Assembly: GCF_014635285.1 (NCBI RefSeq)
Contig: NZ_BMCR01000002.1
Coordinates: 558,001 to 622,000 of the forward strand
DNA: 64,000 bases
Reading direction: 5' to 3'
DNA from: Stappia taiwanensis
Lineage (GTDB): Bacteria > Pseudomonadota > Alphaproteobacteria > Rhizobiales > Stappiaceae
In this document: positions 63,874-64,000 of the stretch, one piece after another
Layout: every line of letters starts with the position of its first letter
Numbering within the stretch: the stretch's first letter is position 1
Translations under genes and position numbers: made by a program
The notes under the pieces: model-generated
Databases searched by the model: none
What the model saw: the letters and a program-made list of their open reading frames with translations, nothing else
Told to the model about the DNA's origin: nothing

Positions 63874-64000
63874 TCCCCTGTTATCCCTGGCCTGCCCCGA
63901 AAGGGCGAGCCGAAAGAAGAGCTTACCTCCATCATGCGTGCCTTGCATGGGAGGCCTGCGGTCTTCGCGCTTGTTTACCGCTACGTCAATGCGCATCTTT

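Overview
This window is about 64 kb of GC-rich chromosome from an alphaproteobacterium, most likely of the order Hyphomicrobiales (Rhizobiales). The case rests on gene order and family content: lgt–midA–pgeF, rplY–pth–ychF, uvrC…pgsA–moaD–moaE, a PetP/PetR-type regulator pair, separate petA–petB–petC genes, an Omp25-type outer-membrane protein, a UbiK (BMFP) protein, and a perfect CtrA-type box (TTAA-N7-TTAAC). The genus cannot be told from the sequence alone. There is no rRNA, no recognisable tRNA, no CRISPR array, no prophage and no intact insertion sequence. The region reads as core chromosome with small accessory insertions.

Layout. 1–4.5 kb: the 3' end of an RNase T2 gene, a DUF1176 exported protein, a glutathione S-transferase, an Omp25-like porin and a Ca2+/Na+ antiporter. 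4.6–11 kb: a pteridine-reductase-type SDR coupled to uvrC, then thymidine kinase, an HlyU-like protein and an acetyltransferase, then pgsA–moaD–moaE. 11–17.8 kb: a Bcr/CflA drug exporter with a duplicated 3' tail, a branched-chain aminotransferase, the MarR/OmpR/histidine-kinase set (petP, petR, kinase), CsaA and a TetR regulator. 17.9–26.4 kb: proC–ybjN, ubiK, lgt–midA–pgeF, an M24-fold enzyme without metal ligands, a lipoprotein, prs and a DUF4399 protein. 26.5–31.1 kb: a secreted S9 peptidase and an NMT1/SsuABC-type importer. 31.4–37 kb: rplY–pth–ychF, a choloylglycine-hydrolase-type Ntn enzyme, two coupled MaoC dehydratases and an acetyltransferase. 37–42.2 kb, all on the minus strand: petA–petB–petC, mtnP, apt and bluB. 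42.5–48.5 kb: two paralogous ABC exporters on either side of a coiled-coil gene of unknown function that carries the CtrA box. 48.6–54.3 kb: trmL, hemF, an AAA ATPase, a CCA-adding enzyme, DUF6111, a NUDIX CoA pyrophosphatase and DUF1285. 54.5–61.4 kb: a MoxR–DUF58–DUF4159–amidotransferase-like membrane cluster. 61.4–64 kb: an acetyltransferase, a glutathionyl-hydroquinone reductase and a NUDIX hydrolase.

How the genes connect. petABC encodes the cytochrome bc1 complex; PetP/PetR homologues are linked to bc1 genes in Rhodobacter, but here they lie about 25 kb away. mtnP and apt together salvage the adenine released from methylthioadenosine, and bluB makes the lower ligand of cobalamin. The MoxR–DUF58–DUF4159 cluster resembles Bat/CoxD-like chaperone and von Willebrand modules, whose targets are unknown in most alphaproteobacteria.

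The best candidate for something undescribed is the 42.5–48.5 kb island. It holds two half-size ABC exporters with near-identical C-termini and an apparent tail of a third copy. Between the exporters lies a CtrA-boxed, low-complexity coiled-coil protein with no signal peptide.
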